Assembly: GCA_030696455.1 (NCBI GenBank)
Contig: JAUYSH010000017.1
Location: forward strand, 1-64,000
Origin: Elusimicrobiota bacterium
GTDB taxonomy: Bacteria > Elusimicrobiota > Elusimicrobia > UBA1565 > UBA9628
Direction of reading: 5' to 3'
DNA: 64,000 bases
Shown: piece by piece, positions 57,106 through 64,000 of the stretch
Position numbering within the stretch: the first letter of the stretch is position 1
How the letters are laid out: each line of letters begins with the position of its first letter
Position numbers and translations under genes: made by a program
The notes under the pieces: model-generated
What the model was told of the DNA's origin: nothing
The model's database searches: none
What the model saw: only the letters and a program-made list of their open reading frames with translations

Positions 57106-58905
57106 TCAATGAACCTCCGCGAACGTCTTGGTGAGGCCTTCCCACGCTTTCTTGAACTGCTCGATGGGGACGAAGCGGCCCGCGCCCAGCACGAGCGAGC
57201 CGCTGTCGTTGATATAGTAGCCCAAAGTCTCGTCGTTGAACCGGCCGACCTCGGCGCCGGTGATCATGATCGCGTGGCCCAGGGCCTTCGGGGCCTTGTC
57301 TCCCCAGAGGTGGCGGGCGTCGACGCTCGCGATGATCATGCCTCCGCGCCGGACCGCCGCGTCGAGCGTCGACAGCGGCACGTCGTTATGCTTCGTCACG
57401 ATCACGCCCCGGTCGACCAGAAGGCTGCCGGTATAGGCGTCGGGGGTGCCCTCGCGGTAGAAACCGCGGCTGCGAGCTTCCTCGGCCAGTTGGGCCTCGA
57501 GCTTGACCGGATCGCCGAGCGGGAGAAGCTTGAGGGCCATGAGCACTCCTTGCTGCGCGACGATCGCGCAGGTGTCCGGGGCTCTCTGGGTGTGGACGAG
57601 ACCGGCGCGGCCCGACGGATCGCCGAAGGTCTTGGTCAGGCCGAGGCGGCGCAAAGCGTCGGCCTTGCGCAGGGAGTCCTTGGAGCGGACATTGCGCAGG
57701 AGGTCGAGGTAACCGGGGTCGCCCTCGAGGATGGGGGGAGCGTTGGGATCCGTCGGCGGGGGCTTGGGGATGGAGCGGCGGTCGATCAGGACGGGACGAG
57801 GCGCCTGTGAGCGGGACTCTCCGCCGCCGACGAGGGTCAGGCCCAGCCCCGCGCCGGAGGAGGCGGAGGCGGGCCGGATGGTCCCGACGGCGGCTGCGTC
57901 CGTCGCGTCGGGGCCGCCAAAACCGCGCGCCGCCTTGAGCGCCATCAGCCGGGCCCGGGCCGAGGCCAGACGGCCCGCCGCCGCGTTGACCCTCTCCCGC
58001 ATGCGGGCGGTCCCGGCGTCGCCGATGAGCATGTTCTGCGTCCGGTCCGAGGAATTCGAGGCGTCACGGTACAGGCCGATGAGCTGGGCTCCCCGGGCGT
58101 TGAGCGCCTCGATCTGGGCCGCGCTCGCGACGCCGGGGTTCTTCTCCAGCGCGGCCACTCCGGCCAGCAGGGCCGCTTCCCCCTTCTCGAGCTCCGCGAG
58201 CTTGGCCGCCGAGGTGCGCGCCAGGAGCTTTCCGACGCGCTCGACCGCCTGGTTGATCACGCTGAAGATCGGCAAGGTGTAGGTGTCGACCTTGGTGGAA
58301 AGCGCCATGTAATCGCCGCTCGCTCGCTCCGCGGCGATGGCCAGCTCCTCCTGGACGGCGAAGCGGCACGGCTCCTTCTCGCAGGCGGCCGCGTCCGCGT
58401 GCAGGTCGCTGGTCTCCCGGAGCAGGCCGCGGGCCCCTGCGCACAGCGCGGCGTATTTCACGCAGATCAGCTCGACCATCTTCGGAGCTTCCACGCTGGG
58501 GTTCCAATAAGCGGGGGCTTCCGCCTTGGGATCGGCCAGCGCCAGCGCCGCCGCCGAGCGTCCGACGACGAGCAGGCTCAGCCGCAGAAAGGGGCGGGTC
58601 GAACCGGCGGCCCGGGCCTCGGGGGGAAGCGCGTGCTCGCGCGCGTCGAGCTCGCGGTCGCGCTCGATGATCGCGTGGACGGCAGGCAACGGGCACGCCT
58701 TCTCCGCGCAGGCGTCGGCGTCCTTGAGCGCGGCGAGGTAGCCGTCGTGGATCGCCGTGGCCTCGACACAGCTCTGCTTGGCGGCGACGCAGGAGGTTTT
58801 GAGGAAGGCCTTGGCGGCGGAGACGATGGAATCGCCGGTGGACGCCGTCCCCGGGGGGGCGGCACCGATTAGCAGGACCAGGGCCAGCAGGCGGAAACGG
58901 GTCAT
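57106..58905 (-). CDS. Exported protein with C-terminal papain/C39-like cysteine peptidase domain
   Basis: 599 residues. Signal peptide MTRFRLLALVLLIGAAPPGTA. A helical N-terminal half with several Cys pairs (CVAAKQSCVE, CAEKACPL, CEKEPCRF) suggests disulfide bonds, and a long coiled-coil-like stretch lies near 215-330. A Pro-rich linker precedes the last ~170 residues, where DTCAIVAQQGVLMALKLL gives a nucleophile Cys, GHAIMITGAEV a His and GYYINDSGS an Asn/Asp, the peptidase C39-like triad order. It may process secreted proteins. Divergent from the YgiQ gene. Confidence 0.7.
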   Translation of the reverse strand: MTRFRLLALVLLIGAAPPGTASTGDSIVSAAKAFLKTSCVAAKQSCVEATAIHDGYLAALKDADACAEKACPLPAVHAIIERDRELDAREHALPPEARAAGSTRPFLRLSLLVVGRSAAALALADPKAEAPAYWNPSVEAPKMVELICVKYAALCAGARGLLRETSDLHADAAACEKEPCRFAVQEELAIAAERASGDYMALSTKVDTYTLPIFSVINQAVERVGKLLARTSAAKLAELEKGEAALLAGVAALEKNPGVASAAQIEALNARGAQLIGLYRDASNSSDRTQNMLIGDAGTARMRERVNAAAGRLASARARLMALKAARGFGGPDATDAAAVGTIRPASASSGAGLGLTLVGGGESRSQAPRPVLIDRRSIPKPPPTDPNAPPILEGDPGYLDLLRNVRSKDSLRKADALRRLGLTKTFGDPSGRAGLVHTQRAPDTCAIVAQQGVLMALKLLPLGDPVKLEAQLAEEARSRGFYREGTPDAYTGSLLVDRGVIVTKHNDVPLSTLDAAVRRGGMIIASVDARHLWGDKAPKALGHAIMITGAEVGRFNDETLGYYINDSGSLVLGAGRFVPIEQFKKAWEGLTKTFAEVH

Positions 58906-58924
58906 GGAGAGGGGCTCCCCCCGG

Positions 58925-58953
58925 AGGATAGCCCCGGAACCCCCGGTTTACAA
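58925..58953 (-). promoter_or_regulatory. Promoter of the cysteine-peptidase-like operon
   Basis: On the minus strand TTGTAA (58948-58953), a 17-base spacer and TATCCT (58925-58930). It leaves a leader of about 12-15 bases before ATG 58905. Confidence 0.45.
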
Positions 58954-58990
58954 GGCTTATCTCGTCGGGGAATGCGATAATATAAGGGCA

Positions 58991-60949
58991 GTGGCACCCC
59001 CGAACCTCCGAGCCGACCCCCGCTTCCTGCCCATGACGCGCGCCGAGATGGAGGCGCGCGGCTGGGATCAGGTGGACATCGTCTTCGTCACCGGCGACGC
59101 CTACATCGACCATTACTCCTTCGCGATGGCGCTTCTCGGGCGCGTGCTCGACAAGGCGGGCTTCCGCGTGGCCATCCTGTCCCAGCCGGACTGGCGCAGC
59201 GCCGAGCCGTGGCGGACCTTCGGCCGTCCGCGCCTTTTCTTCGCGATCTCCGCGGGGAACATGGACTCGATGATCAATCACTACACCGCGAATAAGAAGG
59301 TGCGCAACGACGACGCGTATTCGCCGGGAGGCAAGATCGGTCTTCGCCCGGACCGGGCCACCATCCCGTATTGCCAGCGCGCCCGCGAGGCGTTCCCGGG
59401 AGTGCCGGTGATCGCCGGAGGCGTCGAGGCCTCTCTGCGCCGTCTGGCCCATTACGATTACTGGTCCGATTCGGTGCGCCCTTCCGTTCTGCTCGATTCG
59501 AAAGCGGATCTCGTCGCCTACGGCATGGGCGAGGAGTCCATCGTCGAGATCGCCAAGCGCCTGCAAGCGGGCAAGACGGTCAAGGATTGTCGGGACCTGC
59601 GCGGAGTGGCGTATTTCCTCGGCGCCTCCGAAACGGCGCCGTCCGGCCCTGACGTCGTCGCGCTGCCGTCGTTCGAGGCGGTCAGGGACTCCAAGGACGA
59701 ATTCCTGTCCATGGCGCGCCTGGCGCATCACGAGACGAGCCCGTTCAACGCCAAGACCCTCGTGCAGAAGCACGGCGCCCGGACCGTCGTGGTCACCCCG
59801 CCGCAGCTGCCGGTGACGCAGGAGCGCATGGATTTCTATTACGGCCTGCCCTACACGCGCCGCGCGCACCCGGCGTACGCCGGCGCCGCGATCCCGGCCT
59901 GGGAGATGATCAAGGACTCGGTCACGATCATGCGCGGCTGCTTCGGCGGCTGCACGTTCTGCTCGATCACGGCCCACCAAGGCCGCACGATCCAGTCCCG
60001 CAGCGAGGAATCGGTGCTCGGCGAGCTCGAAACGATCGCGCGCGACCCGGAGTTCAAGGGCGTCATCTCCGACATCGGCGGCCCGACGGCCAACATGTAC
60101 AAGATGCGGTGCACGAAGCCTGAGGTCGAAAAGATATGCAAGCGCCTCTCCTGCGTGCATCCCGTCGTGTGCAAGTTCCTCGGCACCGACCACGGCCCGC
60201 TCGTGGGGCTGATGAGGAAGTCCCGGGAGATCCCCGGCATCAAGAAGGTCTTCGTCGCCTCCGGCATCCGCATGGACCTGGCCCGGCTCTCGCCCGAGTA
60301 CATGGCGGAGCTGGCCGCGCATCACGTCAGCGGCCGCATGAAGGTCGCCCCCGAGCACGTCGACCCCAAGGTGCTCGAGCTGATGAAGAAGCCGCGTCAC
60401 ACCACCTTCGAGGATTTCGCCGGGAAGTTCGACGCGGAGAGCAAGAAGGCCGGCAAGAAGCAGTACATCGTGCCCTACTTCATCTCGAGCCACCCCGGCT
60501 CCGACCTCAAGGCCATGATCGAGCTCGCCGTGTTCTTGAAGAAGCACGGCTACAAGCCCGACCAGGTCCAGGATTTCATCCCCGCGCCCCACGACCTCGC
60601 GACCGCGATGTACTACACGGGGCGCAACCCGGAGACCGGCCTGCCGATGCCCGTGGCCAAGGGCATGCGCGACCGCCGCCTGCAGCGCGCCCTGCTCCAG
60701 TTCTTCAAGCCCGAGAACTACTTCGAGGTGCGCGAGGCGCTGCTCAAGGCCGGCCGGGGGGACCTCATCGGCTCGGGCTGCGACGCCCTGATCGCGGCGA
60801 ACCCGCCGAAGGAGGCCCTGCTCGCCCGGCGCGCGCGCTCCGAGAAGGACTTTCACGAGCACACGCATATGAAGGACAAGCCGAAGCCGCCGAAAAAAGG
60901 CTATCGACCTCAGCGCTCCACCTGGGGGCGCAGGGAAGGAAAGCGATGA
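58991..60949 (+). CDS. YgiQ family radical SAM protein
   Basis: 652 residues. The Fe-S motif is RGCFGGCTFCSITAHQGR (Cys317, Cys321, Cys324), and YIDHYSFAMALLGRVLDKAGFRVAILSQPDW near the start, AYGMGEESIVEIAKRL, SDIGGPTANMYKMRC and GRMKVAPEHVDPKVLELM are specific to the UPF0313/YgiQ family. Its reaction is unknown. GTG 58991 has AAGGG upstream and a TAATAT 7 bases before it, so it may be leaderless. The Lys-rich C-terminal tail (KDKPKPPKKGYRPQ) is family-typical. The stop overlaps the hydrolase ATG. Confidence 0.9.
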   Translation: MAPPNLRADPRFLPMTRAEMEARGWDQVDIVFVTGDAYIDHYSFAMALLGRVLDKAGFRVAILSQPDWRSAEPWRTFGRPRLFFAISAGNMDSMINHYTANKKVRNDDAYSPGGKIGLRPDRATIPYCQRAREAFPGVPVIAGGVEASLRRLAHYDYWSDSVRPSVLLDSKADLVAYGMGEESIVEIAKRLQAGKTVKDCRDLRGVAYFLGASETAPSGPDVVALPSFEAVRDSKDEFLSMARLAHHETSPFNAKTLVQKHGARTVVVTPPQLPVTQERMDFYYGLPYTRRAHPAYAGAAIPAWEMIKDSVTIMRGCFGGCTFCSITAHQGRTIQSRSEESVLGELETIARDPEFKGVISDIGGPTANMYKMRCTKPEVEKICKRLSCVHPVVCKFLGTDHGPLVGLMRKSREIPGIKKVFVASGIRMDLARLSPEYMAELAAHHVSGRMKVAPEHVDPKVLELMKKPRHTTFEDFAGKFDAESKKAGKKQYIVPYFISSHPGSDLKAMIELAVFLKKHGYKPDQVQDFIPAPHDLATAMYYTGRNPETGLPMPVAKGMRDRRLQRALLQFFKPENYFEVREALLKAGRGDLIGSGCDALIAANPPKEALLARRARSEKDFHEHTHMKDKPKPPKKGYRPQRSTWGRREGKR

Positions 60950-61632
60950 CGCAGAAGCCCCGCCTCGTCCGTTTCGGGAACCTCGACGCGATCGAGATCC
61001 CCAGCAACGATCCGAACGCCCTCGTCGTCGTCTGCCTCCACGGCTACGGCGCCGACATGCGCGACCTGGCCCCGCTCGCCGACGAGCTTCAGACCAAAAG
61101 GCCGGTCGCCTGGCTCTTCCCGGACGCGCCCGAGGTCCTCGATTGGGGCGGGCGCGCCTGGTTCCCGATCGACGTGGCCGCCTTCGAGGAGGCCCAGCGC
61201 ACGGGCACCGCGCGCGACCTGTCTTTGCGCGAGCCTCCGGGCCTGGAGTGGGCGCGCGAGGAACTGCAGCGCTTCATCGCGGCGCTGGGCGTCCCGTGGG
61301 AAAGGCTCGTCCTGATGGGCTTCTCCCAGGGCGCCATGCTCGCCGTGGACCTCGCCCTGCGCGCCGAGAGCGCGCCCGCGGGTGTGGCGATCCTCTCCGG
61401 GACCTTGGTGGACAAGGCCAAGACCGCCGCGCTCGCGCCGGCGAAGAAAGGCATGCCCTTCTTCCAGTCCCACGGCTCGGTCGATCCCATCCTCGGCTTC
61501 GCCCAGGCGCGCGCCCTCGAGAAGGTCCTCGTCGAGGGCGGCTGGAAAGGCCAGCTGCGCCGCTTCGAGGGCGGCCACGCGATCCCCCAGGAGACGCTCG
61601 AGGGGCTCAAGGGCTGGCTCGAGAAACGATGA
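60946..61632 (+). CDS. Carboxylesterase/phospholipase-type alpha/beta hydrolase
   Basis: 228 residues. The oxyanion loop CLHGYGADMRDL, nucleophile MGFSQGAML, the Asp in GSVDPILGF and the His in GGHAIPQE form the catalytic triad of the acyl-protein thioesterase/carboxylesterase (AB_hydrolase_2) family. Substrate unknown; no signal peptide. ATG 60946 overlaps the YgiQ stop (ATGA), and its stop overlaps the next ATG, so three genes are translated in a coupled chain. Confidence 0.88.
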   Translation: MTQKPRLVRFGNLDAIEIPSNDPNALVVVCLHGYGADMRDLAPLADELQTKRPVAWLFPDAPEVLDWGGRAWFPIDVAAFEEAQRTGTARDLSLREPPGLEWAREELQRFIAALGVPWERLVLMGFSQGAMLAVDLALRAESAPAGVAILSGTLVDKAKTAALAPAKKGMPFFQSHGSVDPILGFAQARALEKVLVEGGWKGQLRRFEGGHAIPQETLEGLKGWLEKR

Positions 61633-62378
61633 GCGGCTGGACGAAGCGGTTCTTCCGCGCCCCGGTCTTCACGCCCGGCGCTCCCGAGGCCTTGGCGGCG
61701 GCGCCGATGGAGGCCGCGGCCGTGTGGCGCACCCTCGGCCTCAAGCCCGGCGCGCGCCTGCTCGACCTCGCCTGCGGCACGGGGCGTCACGCGGTCCTGC
61801 TCGCCCGGCGCGGGGCCTTCGTCGTCGGCGTGGACCAGACCGAGGCCTACCTCAAGGAGGCGCGCGCCAAGGCGCGCGGGCTCTCGAACTGTCTGTTCGC
61901 GCGCGGGGACATGCGCCGGCTGACCTTCAAGGGGGAGTTCGACGCGGCGATGAACCTCTGGACGAGCTTCGGCTATTTCGCCAAGGCCTCCGACGACGAC
62001 CGTGCCCTCAAGGGCGTCGCGCGCGCGCTCAAGCCCGGCGGCCTGTTCCTGATCGACCTCATCGACTTCGCGTGGGTCAAGAAGCACGGCCAGCGCCGCC
62101 GCTGGGACCGGCGCGCCGACGGGGCGTATCTCCTTCAGGACGCGGTCTGGACCGAGGGACGCGATCCGAAGATCGTCAACGCCTGGATCATCCTGCGGCC
62201 GGGCAAGCCCGAGCTGCGCTCGCGCTTCGTCGTGCGCGGCTACGACAAGCCGCGCCTGTACGCGGCGCTGCGCCGCGCGGGCCTGGAGCCGGTCAAGTCC
62301 TGGCACGGCCTCGGCGCGCTCGGGCGCCTGAAATCCAGCGGCCGCCTCGTCGTCCTCGCCCGCAAGCCCATGCGCTGA
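61629..62378 (+). CDS. Class I SAM-dependent methyltransferase
   Basis: 249 residues with the Rossmann motif I in LLDLACGTGRHAVLLARRG, acidic VVGVDQTEAYLKEA, motif FDAAMNLWTSFGYF and LKPGGLFLIDLID. These fit the methyltransferase domain 25/11 group acting on small molecules; the substrate cannot be told. It is the last gene of the YgiQ-hydrolase-methyltransferase operon and is followed by two abutting palindromes. Confidence 0.88.
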   Translation: MSGWTKRFFRAPVFTPGAPEALAAAPMEAAAVWRTLGLKPGARLLDLACGTGRHAVLLARRGAFVVGVDQTEAYLKEARAKARGLSNCLFARGDMRRLTFKGEFDAAMNLWTSFGYFAKASDDDRALKGVARALKPGGLFLIDLIDFAWVKKHGQRRRWDRRADGAYLLQDAVWTEGRDPKIVNAWIILRPGKPELRSRFVVRGYDKPRLYAALRRAGLEPVKSWHGLGALGRLKSSGRLVVLARKPMR

Positions 62379-62385
62379 CTTCTCA

Positions 62386-62427
62386 CTATCGATAATCACT
62401 GTTCCCGGGAATAGTGATCATCGATAG
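62386..62427. repeat. 42-base near-perfect palindrome
   Basis: Centred on CCCGGG at 62406/62407, 19 of 21 pairs match. The arms contain CTATCGAT and ATCACT. It starts 8 bases after the methyltransferase stop and directly abuts the next palindrome. In RNA it would form a very stable hairpin, so it may end the YgiQ operon. Confidence 0.7.
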
Positions 62428-62449
62428 CGACTGTTTCCGGAAACAGTCG
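62428..62449. repeat. 22-base perfect palindrome
   Basis: CGACTGTTTCC followed at once by its complement GGAAACAGTCG, no spacer. Its core ACTGTTTCC is close to ACTGTTCCC in the adjacent palindrome, so the two seem related copies. The remaining ~105 bases to the NmrA-like start show only a short GCACG/CGTGC repeat and no clear promoter. Confidence 0.7.
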
Positions 62450-62555
62450 GGACTCGCACGGCGCGTGCCGTTCCCGCCTCCAGGGTCACAGGACGTTTAC
62501 CCGCGATTACCCTCGCCTCTATTCCGGTTCCCGGCTCAATGCGCCATCATGCGGC

Positions 62556-63431
62556 ATGGCCAAGAAAACAGTGGCGGTGACGGGCGCGACCGGGCACGTC
62601 GGCAAGGCGGTCGCGCTGAAGCTGAGAGAGACGGGGCACGAGGTGCGCAAGGTGACGCGGACCTCGGGCGTCTCCTACGACGACCTCATCGCGGTGACGA
62701 TGGCGTTCGAGGGGGCGGACGCCGCGTTCCTGATGATCCCGCCGGACTTCTCGGCCGCCGATCTGCGCAAGCGCAGCGACGAGCTCGGCGCGAACCTGGC
62801 CGCGGCGGCGAAGGCCGCGGGCGTGCGCCGCGTGGTCTTCCTCAGCAGCCTCAACGCCCACCTGACGGAGAAGACCGGCCCTATCCTCGGGCTGCACGAC
62901 ATGGAGGAGCGGCTCAACGCCCTCGACTTCCCGGAGCTGGTCCATCTGCGCCCGGCCTACTTCATGGAGAACCATCTCGGCGGGGTGCACCCCATCTCCC
63001 GCCAAGGTCATTATGCCGCGGCGCTGCGGCCCGATATCGCGATCCCGATGATTGCGACCGCGGACATCGGCGCGAAGGCCGCCGAGCTGCTCGTCGAGGA
63101 GCCGTTCACGCAGCCGCGCGTGCGCGAGCTTCTGGGACCCCGGGACTACACGATGACCGAGGTCGCCCGCGTCCTGGGCGAGGCGATCGGCAAGCCCGGC
63201 CTGAAGTACGCGCAGCTCTCCTACGACGAGGCGCGCCGGTCCATGCTCGATATGGACCTGACCACCGGCTACGCCGACACGATGATCGAGCTCAGCCGCC
63301 ACATGAACGAGACGATGATCCAGGGCACCGAGGCGCGCTCGCCGCTGAACACCACGCCGACGACGCTCGAGGACTTCGCGAAGTCGGTGTTCCGTCCGGC
63401 GTACGAGCAGGCCGCGGCCGTCCCGCACTGA
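62556..63431 (+). CDS. NmrA-like/atypical SDR NAD(P)-binding protein
   Basis: 291 residues. The dinucleotide motif VAVTGATGHVGKAVALKL comes first, then AAFLMIPPDF, VVFLSSLNAHLTEK and LRPAYFMEN, as in NmrA/quinone-oxidoreductase-2-like proteins. These act as NAD(P)H-dependent reductases or redox sensors. The catalytic YxxxK of classic SDRs is absent, as usual in this group. It is a single gene, convergent with the truncated gene at the right edge. Confidence 0.85.
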   Translation: MAKKTVAVTGATGHVGKAVALKLRETGHEVRKVTRTSGVSYDDLIAVTMAFEGADAAFLMIPPDFSAADLRKRSDELGANLAAAAKAAGVRRVVFLSSLNAHLTEKTGPILGLHDMEERLNALDFPELVHLRPAYFMENHLGGVHPISRQGHYAAALRPDIAIPMIATADIGAKAAELLVEEPFTQPRVRELLGPRDYTMTEVARVLGEAIGKPGLKYAQLSYDEARRSMLDMDLTTGYADTMIELSRHMNETMIQGTEARSPLNTTPTTLEDFAKSVFRPAYEQAAAVPH

Positions 63432-63442
63432 CAGGGGCGCCG

Positions 63443-64000
63443 TTAAACGAGTTCGGGCGGGGGCGCGGCGAGGAACGCGGAGATCTGAGCCTTGACCGAG
63501 GGGTCGGTCTCGAGGGCCATCAGCGTCGTCAGCAGCGCGCCGACGCGAGCGAGGGCCTCGGGCTCGCCGGTCGCGGCGCGGGCGCGCGCCGCGTGCCAGA
63601 CGACGGCGATGGTCAGCGCGCGGACGGCGGGCGGGCCGCCGGCGGCGAAGGCGGCCGGGTCGGCCGCGAGAGGCGCGACGAGGCCAGCGTCCAGGGCGGC
63701 GGCCAGGTCGGGGCGGCGGCGCGGCAGGTCCTCGCGGGAGCGCACGAACGCGTCGAGAGCCACCAGAGCCGTGATCCGCTCCTCGGCCGTGAGCGTCGAG
63801 GCGAGAAGGTCGAGCAAAGTCTCCTGCACCGGGGCCTCGGAGGCGGGGGGCAGGTCGTGCGTCGCGGGCGCCAGCCCGCGCAGGGCGAACACGCGGTAGG
63901 CGGGCGCGCGCGCGGCGTCGAGCAGGGCCGCGATCGCGGCGGCGCGGGCCTTCTCGTCGCCGACGACGGGCACGGAGTAGCCGAGATAGAGGAGCGCCTT
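63443..64000 (-). CDS. Partial HEAT-like helical protein (C-terminal part)
   Basis: The frame is open to the right edge of the window, so the start is outside. The visible 185 codons read KALLYLGYSVPVVG and then Ala- and Leu-rich paired helices (EERITALVALDAFVRSREDLP, AVRALTIAVVWHAARARAATG, VKAQISAFLAAPP). This is HEAT-like or similar alpha-solenoid sequence and ends near the NmrA-like stop in convergent orientation. No function can be given. Confidence 0.5.
   Translation of the reverse strand, partial: KALLYLGYSVPVVGDEKARAAAIAALLDAARAPAYRVFALRGLAPATHDLPPASEAPVQETLLDLLASTLTAEERITALVALDAFVRSREDLPRRRPDLAAALDAGLVAPLAADPAAFAAGGPPAVRALTIAVVWHAARARAATGEPEALARVGALLTTLMALETDPSVKAQISAFLAAPPPELV

Noticed and set aside
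58064-60868. 934-codon minus-strand frame across the peptidase-like and YgiQ genes
   Set aside because: Shadow frame; YgiQ motifs on the plus strand are unambiguous.

Overview
The window is a compact, visibly GC-rich bacterial chromosome segment with almost no intergenic space. Many genes share 4-base start/stop overlaps and several convergent pairs overlap at their stop codons. The organism is a Gram-negative (diderm) bacterium: there are lipoproteins, a PorV/PorQ-type outer-membrane protein, another probable beta-barrel, a class A penicillin-binding protein, an L,D-transpeptidase and a NamZ-type muramidase. My best phylum guess is Elusimicrobiota. This rests on overall gene content and on enzymes carrying a Sec signal plus an Ala/Pro-rich leader; it is inference, not a placement. 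No rRNA, tRNA, CRISPR or prophage was seen, and no gene-free stretch exceeds 300 bases.

Layout. 1-6955: an exported glycogen-synthase-like protein, then an envelope operon (PorV-like, FlgD-like sorting/Ig protein, unknown exported protein, and a beta-propeller/Ig/MepA-like endopeptidase split by a frameshift). 6976-12101: ferredoxin-NADP reductase, outer-membrane barrel, and a Ser/Thr kinase with periplasmic TPRs. 12175-18429: nucleotide-sugar genes (GT2, UDP-glucuronate decarboxylase, UDP-glucose dehydrogenase, and divergently a second nucleotide-sugar dehydrogenase) with a histidine kinase. 18422-29978: ComF, an L,D-transpeptidase beside a catalytically dead paralogue, a YcbK-like M15 protein, a GT39-like enzyme, a VIT transporter, NamZ, a second histidine kinase and a PBP1A. 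29979-32811: two lipoproteins and a REP-associated transposase (RAYT) with three REP-like repeats that sit exactly on gene ends. 32788-42127: a nine-gene arginine operon (argR-argG-P-loop NTPase-argC-argD-argF'-argB-argE-argH) with tandem ARG boxes. The carbamoyltransferase looks like the acetylornithine type, so the route probably runs through N-acetylcitrulline. 42152-47695: two multi-membrane sugar/TPR proteins, an exported thioredoxin-like protein and TopA. 47801-51001: an accessory island of lower GC with a membrane TPR protein ending in a toxin-like nuclease domain, an overlapping Cys-rich candidate immunity gene, and a Fic enzyme behind three perfect palindromes. 50998-64000: ECF sigma/anti-sigma/TPR operon, an exported nucleotidyltransferase-fold protein, a papain/C39-like protein operon, YgiQ radical SAM, hydrolase, methyltransferase, abutting palindromes, an NmrA-like protein and a truncated HEAT-like gene.

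A recurring regulatory theme is a sigma-70-like promoter whose -10 box ends only 6-8 bases before the start codon. This implies leaderless mRNAs, and it moves several start codons, for example to GTG at 15200 and GTG at 45117. The strongest candidates for something new are the toxin/immunity pair, the palindrome-controlled Fic gene, the RAYT/REP insertion that rewrites the ends of three neighbouring genes, and the unassigned P-loop protein inside the arginine operon.
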